Assembly: GCA_002399235.1 (NCBI GenBank)
Contig: DHDH01000030.1
Coordinates: 19,223 to 33,508 of the forward strand
Direction: 5' to 3'
DNA from: Firmicutes bacterium UBA4881
Lineage (GTDB): Bacteria; Bacillota; DTU065
DNA length: 14,286 bases
In this document: in pieces, positions 14,198 to 14,286 of the stretch
Layout: each line of letters starts with the position of its first letter
How positions within the stretch are numbered: the stretch's first letter is position 1
Program-made: the position numbers and the translations under genes
The notes under the pieces: generated by a model
The model's database searches: none
What the model saw: the letters and a program-made list of their open reading frames with translations, nothing else
Told to the model about the DNA's origin: nothing

Positions 14198-14206
14198 AAC
14201 TAACTT
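14198..14206 (-). repeat. Leader motif AAGTTAGTT, copy 3
   Basis: AAGTTAGTT lies 57 bases upstream of ATG 14141, four or five bases after a TATAAC hexamer on the minus strand, so it may mark the start of the transcript. It partly pairs (GGAAGT / ACTTCC) with 14175-14180. Confidence 0.45.
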
Positions 14207-14286
14207 CCTTGTTATATAATACTACACCCCCAAAAATACTCCTTTGTTTATTAGAGAAAAATAAAGTCAAGTCCATAACGTTGTGT

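Overview
The window reads as a chromosomal segment of an AT-rich, strictly anaerobic, fermentative bacterium, most likely a poorly characterised clostridial-type lineage of Bacillota. The evidence is the Rex repressor, oxygen-sensitive [FeFe]-hydrogenases, a SpoIIE-type phosphatase, a NusG-domain-II/Gx-transporter neighbour pair, strong AGGAGG ribosome-binding sites and frequent GTG starts. The exported proteins, including an ABC solute-binding protein, carry plain signal peptides with no lipobox cysteine. That is unusual for a monoderm and hints at an outer membrane or sheath, but the lineage cannot be settled from this window. All genes but one lie on the minus strand.

Region 1 (1-1763, minus): two translationally coupled genes for exported beta-sandwich proteins. 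The first resembles a PapD/Ig-fold periplasmic chaperone; the second is cut by the window edge. Their 5' leader holds a structured RNA followed by an intrinsic terminator just before the ribosome-binding site, which suggests transcription attenuation or a riboswitch-like switch. Region 2 (1764-5130): an orphan sugar-type ABC solute-binding protein on the plus strand, ending in a strong terminator, convergent with a cytoplasmic glycosidase-like DUF6259 protein.

Region 3 (5188-10877, minus): the centrepiece, a probable six-gene redox operon. In transcription order it encodes a small [2Fe-2S] thioredoxin-like ferredoxin, a PAS-containing sensory-type (group C) [FeFe]-hydrogenase, a SpoIIE/PP2C-type phosphatase with an extra C-terminal domain, a second small [2Fe-2S] ferredoxin, a monomeric group B [FeFe]-hydrogenase, and Rex. 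A Rex-box-like palindrome overlaps the predicted transcription start, so the operon may be NADH-responsive and autoregulated through the Rex it encodes, while the sensory hydrogenase and phosphatase would add H2-dependent signalling. Several annotated-looking long starts are wrong: ribosome-binding sites place the starts of the first ferredoxin, the sensory hydrogenase and Rex further downstream. The 179-bp gap between the phosphatase and the second ferredoxin holds competing hairpins and no convincing gene.

Region 4 (10892-12041, minus): a membrane-anchored NusG-domain-II protein and a Gx-family membrane protein, each with its own candidate promoter. Region 5 (12160-14286, minus): three tandem copies of a gene for an exported ~209-residue concanavalin A-like protein. 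The outer two are intact; the middle one has lost about 120 codons and its reading frame. The three leaders share a nine-base motif AAGTTAGTT at similar distances from the start, and two of the three terminators share the same stem arms. No RNA genes, CRISPR arrays, insertion sequences or tRNA genes were seen.
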